Both the position numbers and the translations under genes were made by a program. 64,000 nucleotides of DNA, taken from positions 31,524,815-31,588,814 of the forward strand of contig JAFMSR010000006.1 of the NCBI GenBank assembly GCA_022818135.1, read 5' to 3'. Below, piece by piece: positions 26,201 to 37,036 of this stretch. Under the pieces are notes generated by a model that made no database searches, was not told where the DNA came from, and worked only from the letters and a program-made list of their open reading frames with translations. How positions within the stretch are numbered: position 1 is the first letter of the stretch; the number at the start of each line of letters is the position of its first letter. This DNA is from Saxidomus purpurata. Taxonomy: Eukaryota > Mollusca > Bivalvia > Venerida > Veneridae.

Positions 26201-27168
26201 CCTATCTACTGTAGTCTTATTTTTTTATTTACTCCATTTATTGATTTCTCTTGTCCTAAGCATTAAAGTTTTTTTGACTGTAAAAGTATCAGATGGAATA
26301 AATTGAAACTGACATGATAGAGTACAATGAGATTAAGCGCGGTGTACAAGAACCACAACTATCACTTTCCTAATTTCCTTTGTTACATAAATTTTCTAGT
26401 CCGGAGCACAACTCTTTAGGTGCTGAAGGAGATTCGTTCAAATTGCATACAGTGTGAAAGGACATTAAAGAAAAGCGGAGTGTCCAAGAACCATTACCTT
26501 ATATTGCCTTATTTGTAAATTATCGCCCTTTAATTTTTCTGTCAGATCTGCAATGATTTTATACCAAACTTTTAACACGAGTACTTTGGGCAGTGAATGA
26601 TAGTGCATTGCGCTCCCCTTCATTCTTTGATTTTTTCTAGTGATAGCTGATAAAACTGCGTTGACATTATTTCTGTATGTCAGTACACCGTCAGTCTACG
26701 ATATCACTATTGTTCTCTCAATACAGTTTGTTACATTTCGAAGCTATGTATGTTACTGCACAAAAAAGTCTTTGTTTTACTTCAGCTGAAGTCAGAGGAC
26801 AAGACGATTCAACTGATGGCAGTTGGAATATATTACGGCATGTTAAAACACCGAGTTCTTGGTCTCGTATTAAACGCGGAATTTCAAAGGATTTTGAGAA
26901 AAATGAACAGCTTCATATCTCACTCAAGAATCACGCCAGGAGAAGAAGACACACGTCAGCTGAACATCATCACAGAAATGTGGCTGATGAGATCCTTCAG
27001 GAGATCCATAGGGGTCACGTGACACAGGAAAGGATCATGCACTGGTATACAGAAGTACAGACAGCACTCCATAACGGCGATATGACGATGGCCGACTATC
27101 ATACGCTAATAAATGCTTTGAAAAGCAATAGCAAAGAAAGTGGCGAGAGCTGCTGCATGTTTGGATAG
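20251..27168 (+). CDS. Small secreted protein, unrecognised family, paralogue 2
   Basis: Two exons, 20251-20323 and 26786-27168, join in phase 1 (GAC A | CT) to give 151 residues. Exon 1 is a signal peptide (MKRLVVLGLVLLIMPEG). Exon 2 codes a basic linker with an R-I-K-R site and an R-R-R-R site, an H-H-H run, then the conserved block VADEILQEIHRGHVTQERI, MHWYTEVQTALHNGDMTMAD, YHTLINALKS, ending GESCCMFG-stop. Shared with the gene at 16904-19089 are the MKRL start, the phase-1 intron just after the signal peptide, G-H-V-T, the Trp six residues after V-T, A-[ML]-x-x-G, [IL]-K, C-C-x-x-G and the stop. The basic sites suggest proprotein-convertase cleavage and a C-terminal Gly allows amidation, so a processed peptide is possible (inference). 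The 6.5 kb intron is full of repeats. Confidence 0.8.
20671..20780 (+). repeat. Tandem duplication, unit about 55 bp
   Basis: Two adjacent copies of 'cctttgtttaataagaattg...cccttttctt..gt.ttcgaagta' lie in the intron of secreted gene 2. They are nearly identical, so the event is recent. 'cagaacttta' on the left and 'taaagttctg' on the right form a short inverted flank. Confidence 0.7.
22491..22519. other. GC-rich stem-loop
   Basis: GGCCTTGGGGACT-ttc-AGTCCCCAGGCC forms a 12 bp stem with one bulged T, in an AT-rich intron. It may be the 3' hairpin of a decayed transposon. There is no sign of an RNA gene around it. Confidence 0.5.
22795..23795. mobile_element. Pearl-like tandem-core repeat element in intron of secreted gene 2
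   Basis: At least four copies of a core of about 165 bp with 'gcaaagggccataattc', 'aaaaatgatc', 'cacaaaacccagacaatatg', 'agggcacttgatgacaa', 'tctgtgaaagtttggtt' and 'cttgagaaatgtaggagg' (starts near 22886, 23057, 23424, 23584). A run of 'cggacggacgg' sits at about 23267, and it ends near 'cccgcccgccgacatacc' and 'aacctagttaaaaa'. Minus-strand open frames here are by-products of the repeat. Confidence 0.6.
25850..26560. repeat. Decayed pearl-type core repeats
   Basis: Three to four degraded tandem cores with 'agcataact', 'gttcaaattgcatacactgagag', 'aagcggagtgtccaagaaccat' and 'ttacattgcctatttt' lie just before exon 2 of secreted gene 2. They are related in wording to the core of the element at 9226-10562, but too diverged to date or bound exactly. 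Confidence 0.5.
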
Positions 27169-27399
27169 AAACTTACTTAACATACATTTCTATTTATCAA
27201 GTATACTTTTGACTTTATCAAATACGTGTGTTACCTTACATGGCTGTTCGTTAAAGAAACGACTATATATAGCAGTTTATCAACGCTGTTGTTTATTTCA
27301 GTTAACTTCTAAATCTATATGAAAATGTCATACATACCCAACATAGACACCGTGCATATAGTACACTAATAACTTGGTCAGATGGCATAGATTCCCGTT

Positions 27400-27405
27400 A
27401 ATAAA
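27400..27405 (+). promoter_or_regulatory. Candidate poly(A) signal of secreted gene 2
   Basis: AATAAA lies 232 bases after the stop of secreted gene 2 and 14 bases before the inverted-repeat element at 27419. The position is normal for a 3' UTR end; not proven. Confidence 0.4.
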
Positions 27406-27418
27406 CTACATCTAATAA

Positions 27419-28648
27419 TGCGCAACGTGACAAAAGGGCCCTTATAGGTCAAATATATCATATCTTTTTAAGTAAATATGCTACAGTTTAACATCAATAT
27501 AGTCAAATTAAAGACCACGTTTATGAATACCATTATTTTTTTTATGTCAGGATGTCCTCCTGAAACTTAACATTATTTGAAAAGACACGTGCAAAAAATC
27601 GATTCTGTCTAAGGCATGTACTTATAATTCATCTAATAGAACTCACTGTATTCTAAAACAAGAGCCATTCTTGAAGCTTTCCTAACGATGTCTTTCTTTC
27701 CAAGAATATCTTAATTTTAGGCTAAAATATAAGCATTTGGGAAAACTTAAATCACGCTTTGCATAATTTTATGCATAATTAGTGATAATTTTACCAAAAT
27801 ATTTAATAACCGTATAACTCCTCCAGCAGATGGCGACCGAGTTTCATAAGCTTTACATTTATCTAAATTCGCAGAGTCTGTTCTCTTATAATACACATTG
27901 TTTCAAATCTTTCAATCACTCGTATTTTATAAAAAGTTCGAATGGTAGCACGAGAACCATTTCAGTCAATGAAACTATTCTTAACAATTTTTGTCGTTTC
28001 TGAAAATTTTGATAGTGTATTCCAGTAATATGCGCTTATAAAATAGTACCAACATCAAAAGTTTATCTCTGCTAGTTCAAGAAAAACAAAAATAATATCA
28101 AACACCGAATTCTTCGTACCAAAAAGATTTCCCCTAGGTCGGTGCCCCACAACACGCTCGAAGCGCACACCACTAACACATTATCTCTGACACACGCACA
28201 CCCACACGAACAAGCACACACACAATCTTGGTCACACACACAACAGCCACTGACACAATCCAGCCCTCGAAGCATAACACACGATGGACAAAATGATACA
28301 ATTAAAGGAACAACAGTGTGGCATCACCCTTGGATCGGCTCAGTTGCAAAAACACCACTTTGGGGAGCTTAAACAGGTTGTATGTTGCGCACCTAACCTC
28401 ACTCTTACCCCACCATGTTCCAAAGTCGAAAACAGGACAGTGTAAATATTAAAGTAATCCCTGCTAGGTAAATCTCTAACACAACCATTATGAAAACAAA
28501 AGGCATGGTATGTAAATACTTACAAAAATGCTCGTGTATAAATATATAAAAAGCAAACCTTGAGAACCAAAAAACGTATGTACTCAATGTATCTACTCAA
28601 AAGTTACACATTATTTTACATTTAAGGGCCCTTTTGTCATGTTGCGCA
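27419..28648. mobile_element. Non-autonomous DNA transposon with 28 bp inverted ends
   Basis: The left end 27419-27446 (TGCGCAACGTGACAAAAGGG then CCCTTATA) and the reverse complement of the right end 28621-28648 (TGCGCAACATGACAAAAGGG then CCCTTAAA) differ at two or three positions. The 1.23 kb interior has no transposase frame. It includes a CA-rich block (about 28160-28260), a short dispersed repeat (28079-28155) and a second internal 'gttgcgcacct' at about 28385. No target duplication is obvious, so the superfamily is open. Confidence 0.7.
28079..28155 (+). repeat. Dispersed short repeat, copy 1 (partner 55900-55982)
   Basis: 'aagaaaaacaaaaataatatc', 'gtaccaaaaa' and 'ccccacaacac' recur in the same order and orientation at 55900-55982. 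It is non-coding and probably the tail of a transposable element. Confidence 0.55.
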
Positions 28649-29820
28649 CCATTTATTATGTGTTCATACACATGTAACATTGAAAATCACAGAAATGTAG
28701 ATTTTGTTTTGACTGGAAATAAATTTAACGAAAATAGTGAAAGGTTTAAGAAAGTAACTAAGACAGCTAAGAAGAGCATTGTTATTTGATTAGTAGGGTG
28801 GCCTTAGAAACATAACTACTATTTTGCATGTTTAAATGCGATGGTTTTTCTACAGGCATATAAATGACACTTCTCTTTCACAGCAGACGTTTAAAACTTA
28901 TATACAAAACCCAGGACTTTTTTAACACGCGCCGCTTCTTATTGGTCTTTACTCATTTTCTTGAAAGAGACAACTCTTTTCAGCTGACTATAACAAATCA
29001 CACTTTCAGGTGGCCATGAACTTGTAAGAATCAGTACCATTTTACTTACGGACGAGTTTATATTTTACAGTTACCGATGGCAAATTATAATAGTTTAAAG
29101 CTCTTGTTAATTATTTTAACATTTAGCCGTATTTACATCGTATTAACATACCCGGACGGTATGCTTTATTACTGAAGTGTGGCTTGATTGAAAATAGAAG
29201 ATATAAATATACCAAATGGCTTAGTCCTTGAAACTTTTCTTTGGTTCAGATACAAATTTACTAAAGCATTCACTACAACTAGAGGTTTCGTATGCTTATC
29301 TCTCTCATCGTAAATCCTGGGGTTACAAAAGGAGTTTGTGTAATTGGCCAAAGATGGTATCTGTGGCCCATAGTTCCATTTGAAGCAATCTGATTAAAAT
29401 TTGTGCTCAACACATGTTTTTTTTATCATGACAACATTCATCAAAATGATGCTGATATAGGGCAATCCAAACGAGTGCTGCATTTAGTTATCGGCTTTAT
29501 ACAAGAAAGTATTTTGCGCACAAAAGTGTTGTATGTTGAAATTATCTTATTTATTTGCATTACAACATCAGAATAACATCTAGAAAGTTTGATTTTATAT
29601 TCGATGAATGTACCATAAAAATTCAATATTATTCAATTCAAAAGATTTAGTTTTCAGACACATTGCCGCAGCAGATAAATGAGGCAATTTATGCTCTGAT
29701 TCTAATAGAAAATTGTCAAAATTTTTATTATTTTACGTTCATTGGACACATAATCTATGTTTCGAGAATATAATACAATGTAGGCTAGATGTAGGGAGTT
29801 CCCCGTTAAATAATTCCCAC
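28649..29820. other. Intergenic AT-rich sequence, no gene seen
   Basis: No open stretch with splice borders, no RNA gene and no repeated unit was found by eye. Confidence 0.35.
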
Positions 29821-29829
29821 TATCCGGAG

Positions 29830-29965
29830 ATAACTAATGTCCCTACCAGGTTTGCGACATCTCAAAGCCTTCTTCAGTCATCTTAACGGACAACAAAGAT
29901 CGTAGACCGACCGACGAACCTACTGACCGACCGGCAGCTGCAAAGCAATATATCTCTGTAACTAT
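29830..29965. repeat. Fragment of a bivalve-type dispersed element
   Basis: 'gaccgaccgacgaacctactgaccgaccggcagc' wording next to 'gcaaagcaatatatctctg' resembles the tail of pearl-like elements. It is a single truncated copy; the rest to 30532 is plain AT-rich sequence. Confidence 0.4.
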
Positions 29966-30532
29966 GAATATTTTCTCATACTTTAGCAAATTAAATAAGA
30001 GGATATTGTGGAAAGAGAACGTGAATGAAAAAAGCGACCACAATCACCGGTACCAGGCGGAGAAAACAGTAAAAGCTACAATTTGACGAAGGCATAAAAT
30101 GTAAACGTTAATGCTGCTTTATTTTGTAGGTCCTAGAAATCAGAAATGTCATTTTTGTTGCACGATTGCAGTAGTTATCGAACTAGCTGGTCGTTTATAA
30201 ATATTTCCTGACAATATCAAACATTACCAAAACACGCATATCATCAAATGTTAAGTTGCTTGCAAAGTACAAAATTAATACGTTTTAATACGCATTGAGT
30301 GCTTTTAACTACAACTGTATGTAAACATCTAATATATACATTTTTTTTCAAGTGAAGGTAAAGTTAGTTATGTATTATGACAATCAAACATTCTTATTAT
30401 GATATCATACCAATGTCTTTATTGGTCGTCATTTTATTCATATGTCAAAAAGAAAGTCGTAAAATGAAAATTCAATTCAAATGGACTTATTAATAACCAG
30501 ATCAGAATTGTCAATATCTGCTTTATTAAAAT

Positions 30533-31434
30533 ATACATTTCACTCCTTCCCCTAAAGGGAAGACAAATTGGACACATACATTTCACTCCTTCCACTAGAG
30601 GGAAGACAAATGGGACACATTCACTGTACTCCTTCCACTAGAAAGAAGACAAGTGGGACACATACATTTCACTCCTTGCACAAGAGGAAAGACAAATGGG
30701 ATACATTCAATTCACTCCTTCTACTGGAAAGACGACACAAGGGACACATACATTTCACTCCTTCCACTAAAAAGAAGACAAATGGAACTCACACATTTCG
30801 CTCCTTCCTCTAGAGAGAAGACAAATGGAACACCTACATTTCACTCCTTCTACTAGACAGAAGACCAATGGAACGCATACATGTTACTCCTTCCGCTAGA
30901 CAGAACACAAATGGAACACATACATGTTATTCCTTCCGCTAGACAGAACACCAATGACAACACATACATGCTACTCCTTCCGCTAAACAGAAGACAAATG
31001 GAACACATACGTGTTACTCCTTCCGCTAGACAGAACACAAATGGAACACATACATGTTACTCCTTCCGCTAGACAGAACACAAAATGGAACACATACATG
31101 TTACTCCTTCCGCTAGACAGAACACAAATGACAACACATACATGCTACTCCTTCCGCTAAACAGAAGACAAATGGAACACAGACAGTTAATCCCCCAGCA
31201 GAACACAAATGACACATACATGTTACTCCTTCCGCTAGACAGAAGACAAATGACAACACATACATGTTACTCCTTCCGCTAAACAGAAGACAAATGGAGA
31301 CACAAACACATACATAGTACTCCTTCCGCTAGACAGAAGACAAATGGAACACACACATTCACTCCTTCCACCAGACAGAAGACAAATGGAACACACACAT
31401 GTACTCCTTCCACTAGACAGAAGACAAATGGAAC
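30533..31434 (+). repeat. 43 bp minisatellite, about 21 copies
   Basis: The unit reads roughly 'atacatgttactccttccgc' plus 'tagacagaagacaaatggaacac', 43 bp. Copies 1-8 carry 'ttcactccttccactaga'; copies 9-19 carry 'tgttactccttccgctagacag'; the last two return to the first form. A 'tgacaacac' variant followed by 'atgctactccttccgctaaacag' appears at copies 10-11 and again at 14-15, a sign of higher-order duplication. Copy 16 is deleted to about 35 bp. The period is not a multiple of three, so the open frames across it are artefacts. Confidence 0.85.
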
Positions 31435-32520
31435 AGTACATAGTAACCAGTTTCTATGAATTTGAATATCAAGTAGAAAATTATACGCCTGAAACAGTTG
31501 CAGACGAATTGCTGTATTTTCCACCTTTTCTTCTTTACTGACTGGAGGCATGCACTATACGTGTTTGTACTATTTCCTTTTGGTTAGATTTGAATTAAAA
31601 TTGTGTACGTTTAAATGATGTTTTAGTCACTCGTTTACAATTTTAATTAATTGTATTATTTTGTATTATAGTTTAAATTATGTCTTGTCTTTCACATGCC
31701 GAAATAAATAATAATGATAGCCCTGGTCCAAAAGCAGTTTATGTTTGCTTGTAGTTTCACCAACCAACAATAAATCAAAACTGTTTATCACCCCTAATTT
31801 GTCATTTCAGGACTTGTGCATTAGTTGCCACTTCATGACTTAAACTGTCTTGTCAGTTACCCCTTCAAAAGTTAAAAAGGTTGAGTAAAGGGTGCTTATT
31901 TATAAATAAGACAAAACAACACAGTTTAATGGCATCCATTATAATCAGGTAATTCATGTCAATTATCAGAAGACAGAGGATTTAAAATCTAGTTAGCTTT
32001 CGCAATTGTAATCCAACGTGTTTGTTTGTATTTGTTACGACTAGACTCTTATTTGTTGACTTTAAAATTTGTTTGCACTTATGCCACCGAAGGCAATAAT
32101 AAGCAAACAGTTAAAGTTGTTTACCTCCAAGTTGCACTGGGTCAGTATCTTTTCGATTATTTCTTAAATAGTATTTTTCTTTGGCTACATTTGTATGTAA
32201 TAATCCCAGCAAAAATATATAATTTACCAGCAGACAGAAAAAACTTCATATAATTAATGAAAAGTTCATTTTTGTTTTCCAAGACACTGTACCAATAGAG
32301 TCGGTAGTAACTGTAACCCACCGGGCATAAACAGATTTTCATTTCAACCAAACTCCTTTGATAAGGTATAGTAACTCACATGTAATCCACATGTGCATCG
32401 AATCACCACAATGCTCTTATGGCAAGTATATGTAGTTACTAACCACTTGATAATATTTGATCTGCAATGCCCGGCTACATACCAAAAGCAGTTGTATTGC
32501 TTATCGTGTCGGCATTTCCA
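31435..32520. other. Intergenic AT-rich sequence, no gene seen
   Basis: No exon, RNA gene or clear repeat recognised. Confidence 0.35.
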
Positions 32521-32524
32521 ATGA

Positions 32525-32600
32525 TTGACCGCTACCGCGGCCGAGATTGAAGGTCATGGGTTCGAGCCCTGCTATTGACCACGTTTCTTTATGTGAGAAG
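32525..32600 (+). repeat. tRNA-derived SINE fragment
   Basis: 'gggttcgagccct' (about 32558-32570) is a good RNA polymerase III B box, preceded by 'gaccgctaccgcggccgag', which resembles an anticodon-arm region. The A box is poor and no cloverleaf forms, so this looks like a decayed SINE head. Confidence 0.4.
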
Positions 32601-32801
32601 ATTTATTACTGGATTCATCAAGGAACGATGGGTAGGTAAACTGTCCGGCTGTACAAATGACCGAAATGCAACAGCAATTTCCGACGAGTTTACCCAATGG
32701 CATGCTGGAAAATCGATCAAGAACCCCGTGCCAGAAAACCATGAATTATTTGTGACGTAACGGTATCACTCCAAACAAAGCAACTGAACATCGTTTGTTT
32801 T

Positions 32802-33185
32802 CAGCTCACCCGGGCACTAAGTGCTGTAGTTGAGCTATTGTGCTCCCATGATTTCTGTCGTCGTCTGTCCGTCATCATTTTGTTTGTCTACACTCTAACT
32901 CATACATTGCGTCACTGATCCTTATCATATTTACACAGAATGTGTATGTCTATAAGATCCTGGATGTGTTTAATTATGATGTTGGTTGGATTAATATTGC
33001 CAGAGTTATGACACCTGATTTAACAAAAGATTTCAAGATTTAACTTTGTTTACACTGTAGCAAGTTTAATCATCTTAATCAAATTTACACAGAATGTGTA
33101 TGACCATAGGATCTCGGATAAGTGCATGGGCTTGATTGGAAGATAGTTATGGCCCCCTGATTTAACTAACACGGACGGATGAACA
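32802..33185. mobile_element. Truncated pearl-like element
   Basis: It starts with 'cagctcacccgggcactaag' and 'tgagctattgtgctcccatg' followed by 'cgtcgtctgtccgtc', the 5' end design of a common bivalve element. Two tandem cores of about 153 bp follow ('atttacacagaatgtgtatg' at about 32928 and 33081). It ends at 'cacggacggatgaac' with no 3' hairpin. Confidence 0.55.
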
Positions 33186-34534
33186 CATGTTAGATCTTCT
33201 TTATTACTAAGAATATACATTAATCTGCAATAACAAGTCATTTTAAAGGCATAAGTACATACAAAACTGTACTGTAAACAAACCCCAAATTGATAAGTGA
33301 TTTCCCACCACTTTTGCCGTCTGAGAGGAAAGGAACCCTACTTGTCTGTTATGCAAAAGCCTAAAAGAACACATATTAAAACAAATTTGAGTCAGTTCCT
33401 TACTAAAGGCTACAGCCTGCTGAAAACGAATTTTGGATTATCCTCGACAAAAAGTAACTGTCCTATACAGTTCTTGTTTTGCGTGTAGACGGACGAAGCC
33501 TGTCCAATATTTTATCAGAAAATACTACTGGCTACAATTTCTGTCTTTTAGAGCCATTGGAAAAGATACATTGTGTAAAAAAAAAGATTTCCCGACCATG
33601 TCATGGTACATAAGCGCAAGCAACGATAACACAAACGAAGTGGTAGCACGTTGCGAAGGAATGATGACATGATAAAACGAAAGGACGATGCGAAATGGCG
33701 ATAAAACGATAACAAAATGCGAAGGGACGATAACGCGATAACACGATGCAACGGAACGATATTCATATTGCATTTTTGCATTGTCCAGTCGTGTCTTCAC
33801 ATTGTATTTTCGTCGTTTATGATTGGTTATGTCATTTAAATTTGCAGCCGAATAACGCAGAATCTATTAACAGTCGGATTTCCAAACGGCGCTTAAACTA
33901 TCGTATTTAAACTCATCATACGTTAGAATATAGTAGATACGAACCTGTATTACTCCTGCGGAGGACGCATGGCGGAAAATATTGAAATTAGGGCAAAATT
34001 TGGAACTGTAAATAGACTTTCTGCATACTTCACATATTTGAGAACTTTCACCAGGTAAAGAAATGACTGTATAATTATCACTCGGCCTTTTGATATTGCC
34101 TCGTAGATGCATTACTTAGCCTGTTTGTTTGAACAATGTTTGAAAAGATCGATGTTTACAAATTCCAAACAACCTTTTCCCCGTATTCATCATTTCCTGG
34201 CAAATTACAACGGCTTTTTACAGTGTCTATACGGACTTTATAGTCGAAAAAAACGTGTCCCGATCTTTTTTTTCTCTCTGCACAGAGAATTACGCACGTT
34301 TTGGTATTTGTCGTTATTAATTCATATTCGCTGTACGTGCCCGTGTGAAAAATATGTTCGTCCATATTTACCCACCATGATCACGCGTTTACAAAAACAC
34401 ATCAACAATAAGATCATAAGAATATTTTTAACTTTACATACGTTATATCCCATGTACAGTGTCAAAAAAAATGTAACCTTCTAATAACGTATAGAGCATT
34501 AACATTATTAAGTAACATCAGTTATAAGTATGCG
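33186..34534. other. Intergenic sequence with a degenerate 'cgataaca' tract
   Basis: 33660-33765 is a degenerate simple repeat of 'acgataacacgatgcgaa' words. Open frames here (for example 33297-33488 and 34107-34484) lack recognisable domains or splice partners and are not called. Confidence 0.35.
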
Positions 34535-34572
34535 TTATAAGTATGTTCTTATACAGTATACGTTCCATTTTG

Positions 34573-34876
34573 TTGTCGCCCTTTCGGAGCTATAACTTTG
34601 CCATTTCTTATTAGATTTCTTTATAAAATTGTTTTGCTTATGACAAAAAGATCGTGATGCCGCCAAATTATGTAGGTTAAGGTCATATTCGCCTTGGCGG
34701 GGGTAGGGGGGGTTAGTTTTTGTCACGAAAACTTAAACGTGGCTAAAATTTTGCCATTTCTTAAGATTTCTTCATTAAACTTTCACATTGCATTGTTTAT
34801 GACAAAAGGGTCGTTTCGTACTTCGATTTTGTCACGAAGTTATTGGTTATTCTGACAAAGTGTAAGAGGGCGACAC
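34573..34876. mobile_element. Small repeat element with inverted 'gtcgccct' ends
   Basis: 'tgtcgccct' at 34573 and 'agggcgaca' at 34868-34876 are inverse. Between them are two cores about 155 bp apart carrying 'ttgccatttctta.gatttctt', 'tttatgacaaaa' and 'tcg'. It looks like a miniature relative of the tandem-core elements elsewhere in the window. Confidence 0.45.
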
Positions 34877-34879
34877 AAG

Positions 34880-36720
34880 TGTTCTACTGAACACCCATCT
34901 ACTTTGTGTATCAATGACATTCAGTACATAAATAACCCAAAGCACTGGTGGAACGGTTGTGCTAGGATGTGTAAATTAAGTTTAGGTAAGCAATACGGAA
35001 ATGTTCAACTCCAAGTGATATACTGAAATGTTTACCCTGAGACGTGAAAATTTTCACTTCAATTCCAAAACGTAAACATGTTCACTCATTTATTTTGTGA
35101 AATTCCATTCAACTACTAAGTGGGCTTTGAAAAGCTCAATTAAAAAAGACTTAACTGCTCAAATCCAAGACGTAAAAATATCAACACCAGATAGAGATCA
35201 TTGTCAAGGAAATCAAAACTGATTTGCAATTCTCGCAAACTTGTGTTTCAGATTGCAAATTTGTAAATAAACTTGCAATAATACAGCGCTCAAAATGTAG
35301 TACTAAACAGCTAAAGTTTAGTTTGAAGAAACTGGTGGCAGTCATAATTTTATAACTTCAGTTAAATCAACCGGCGTGCGACCCATAGGCACAGACGGTA
35401 CACATACACTTAATGAGTATGCGAACTCGTAAAACGTAAATTCTTAAAGTTCTTCGGATAGAAGTTTACCTGTGCTGCTGTTAATTACAACTGGAAGTGG
35501 TTAGTACATACCAAAGGGGATTTCAGTTCGGATAATGAAAAGTTTACATTTGCTAATGTTTAGTTCAAACCGGTAGTGGTTAATGCATACGGAACGTGAT
35601 TTCAGTTAAGTTAATGAACTTGTACCAGTGACAGGAATGTGTTAGATGTAATACTTTTGGACTTTTCACCAGCAACCAATAACTTTTATAGCTTGGACTG
35701 ATGTACGCATAAAGGTTTATTTAGGGGTTTATCTGAAAATATTTTTAATCATTTACGACTTAGATGAAAATCATATCTTGTGCCAAGCGCATGCACTGAT
35801 CTCCTGAGTGTGTTATGTAGAGAAGCCTTTTGCATGGATTATGACTTTGTTTTACCCTGAGAGACATTGTCCAACAGTACATATTTTTTATATATGGGGA
35901 ATTGAAATGACTCCACATCAATTCTTTCCATGGCATTGCGACATGTTGCCTACAGCATTCAACTCGCAAACTTTCTAGATAGGGTTTCTCGCCCCATTTC
36001 TTGAGCATGATTTAGTTATCGGGTTTCATATACGACTGTGAATAGTGCATAAACGTTTATTTATTTGCCTTAGAGCGAATTTGATTTACTTCAGTGTTAG
36101 TTCATCTGATTTAAAAAAGCTATTGTCGTCACTTGATTGTCGTCGACGTTCTTGTTGTTGTCGTTGTCGTCGGCGTTGGTCAAGTTTTGCGTTCCTTTAA
36201 TACTCTTCTTCATATTGTATGCTAAATATGCTGAGTGTGATCTGTTTTGTTGGGTAAAAAACATGATTTTGGATGGATTTTGGTCGATTTTGAGATTTGG
36301 ACATACCTTCTTCGTTTTTTGTTAGATTGATTTCAAAGCTTTCACAAACAATAAATTGATAATGTTCTTCAAAATATCAAATGTGTTTTTGAGTCGTACA
36401 TGTACATTTTAGGGAGGGGACATATTTTAGTATTTTTGGACTTTTTCATTTATAGCTAGTCTGATTTTTTAATGTTGCGTTTAGGTCACTTACGTGCATC
36501 CTCGTACATCAGTGGTTTGCCAAGCTTTCAGACAAATTATATAATGAATGCTCTGGATGACGAGAATACTTATGTGCAAACTATCAATTTGAAAGATATA
36601 ACTTTGAAACTTGGTATACCTGCTCACTTTCAAATGTACAGTAGGAAGAAGGAAGAATTTTGCAAGTTACATATTATTAACCCTGTCATGTATTTTGACT
36701 GGATTATTGCCCCTTCTTAA
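34880..36720. other. Intergenic AT-rich sequence
   Basis: There is a short (gtc/gtt)n tract at about 36125-36180. No supported exon, RNA gene or element was found; the 82-codon frame at 36472-36720 has no recognisable features. Confidence 0.35.
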
Positions 36721-36724
36721 CCTA

Positions 36725-37030
36725 GAAAGTTTCAAACACACACAGTATGTTTGAAACAGTGAACATTATGCAATCAAACTTAGTGTATAGGAAGTATTTA
36801 TGAATATCTTTAATTGGATTGTGTTTTGGGACTCCTGGGGTCAAGGTCACTCTTACTGAAATAGGAAAATTCTAATATAAATCTAAAAATAGAAAAAACT
36901 GGAAAAATACAATATCTTTAGTTGCAGTTCAATTATTTTGACCAAACTTAGTGTCCAGTAATTATTTACGAAAACCTTTTATGGGATTGTGTTTCGGGTC
37001 ATGGTCAAGGATACTGTTACTTATATGTGT
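36725..37030. repeat. Two tandem repeat cores upstream of a LINE
   Basis: Two copies (about 36780 and 36945) contain 'acttagtgt...ggaagtatttatgaa' and 'gggattgtgtttygggtc..ggtcaagg..actgttac'. This resembles other bivalve tandem-core repeats and abuts the 5' truncation of the LINE at 37037. Confidence 0.5.
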
Positions 37031-37036
37031 CACACA

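Noticed and set aside
28160..28260. CRISPR-like or regulatory array in the CACA-rich stretch
   Set aside because: It is a plain degenerate CA-rich repeat inside a transposon.
30568..31551. Open frames on both strands across the 43 bp minisatellite
   Set aside because: They arise because the repeat lacks stops in some frames; the unit length is not a multiple of three.
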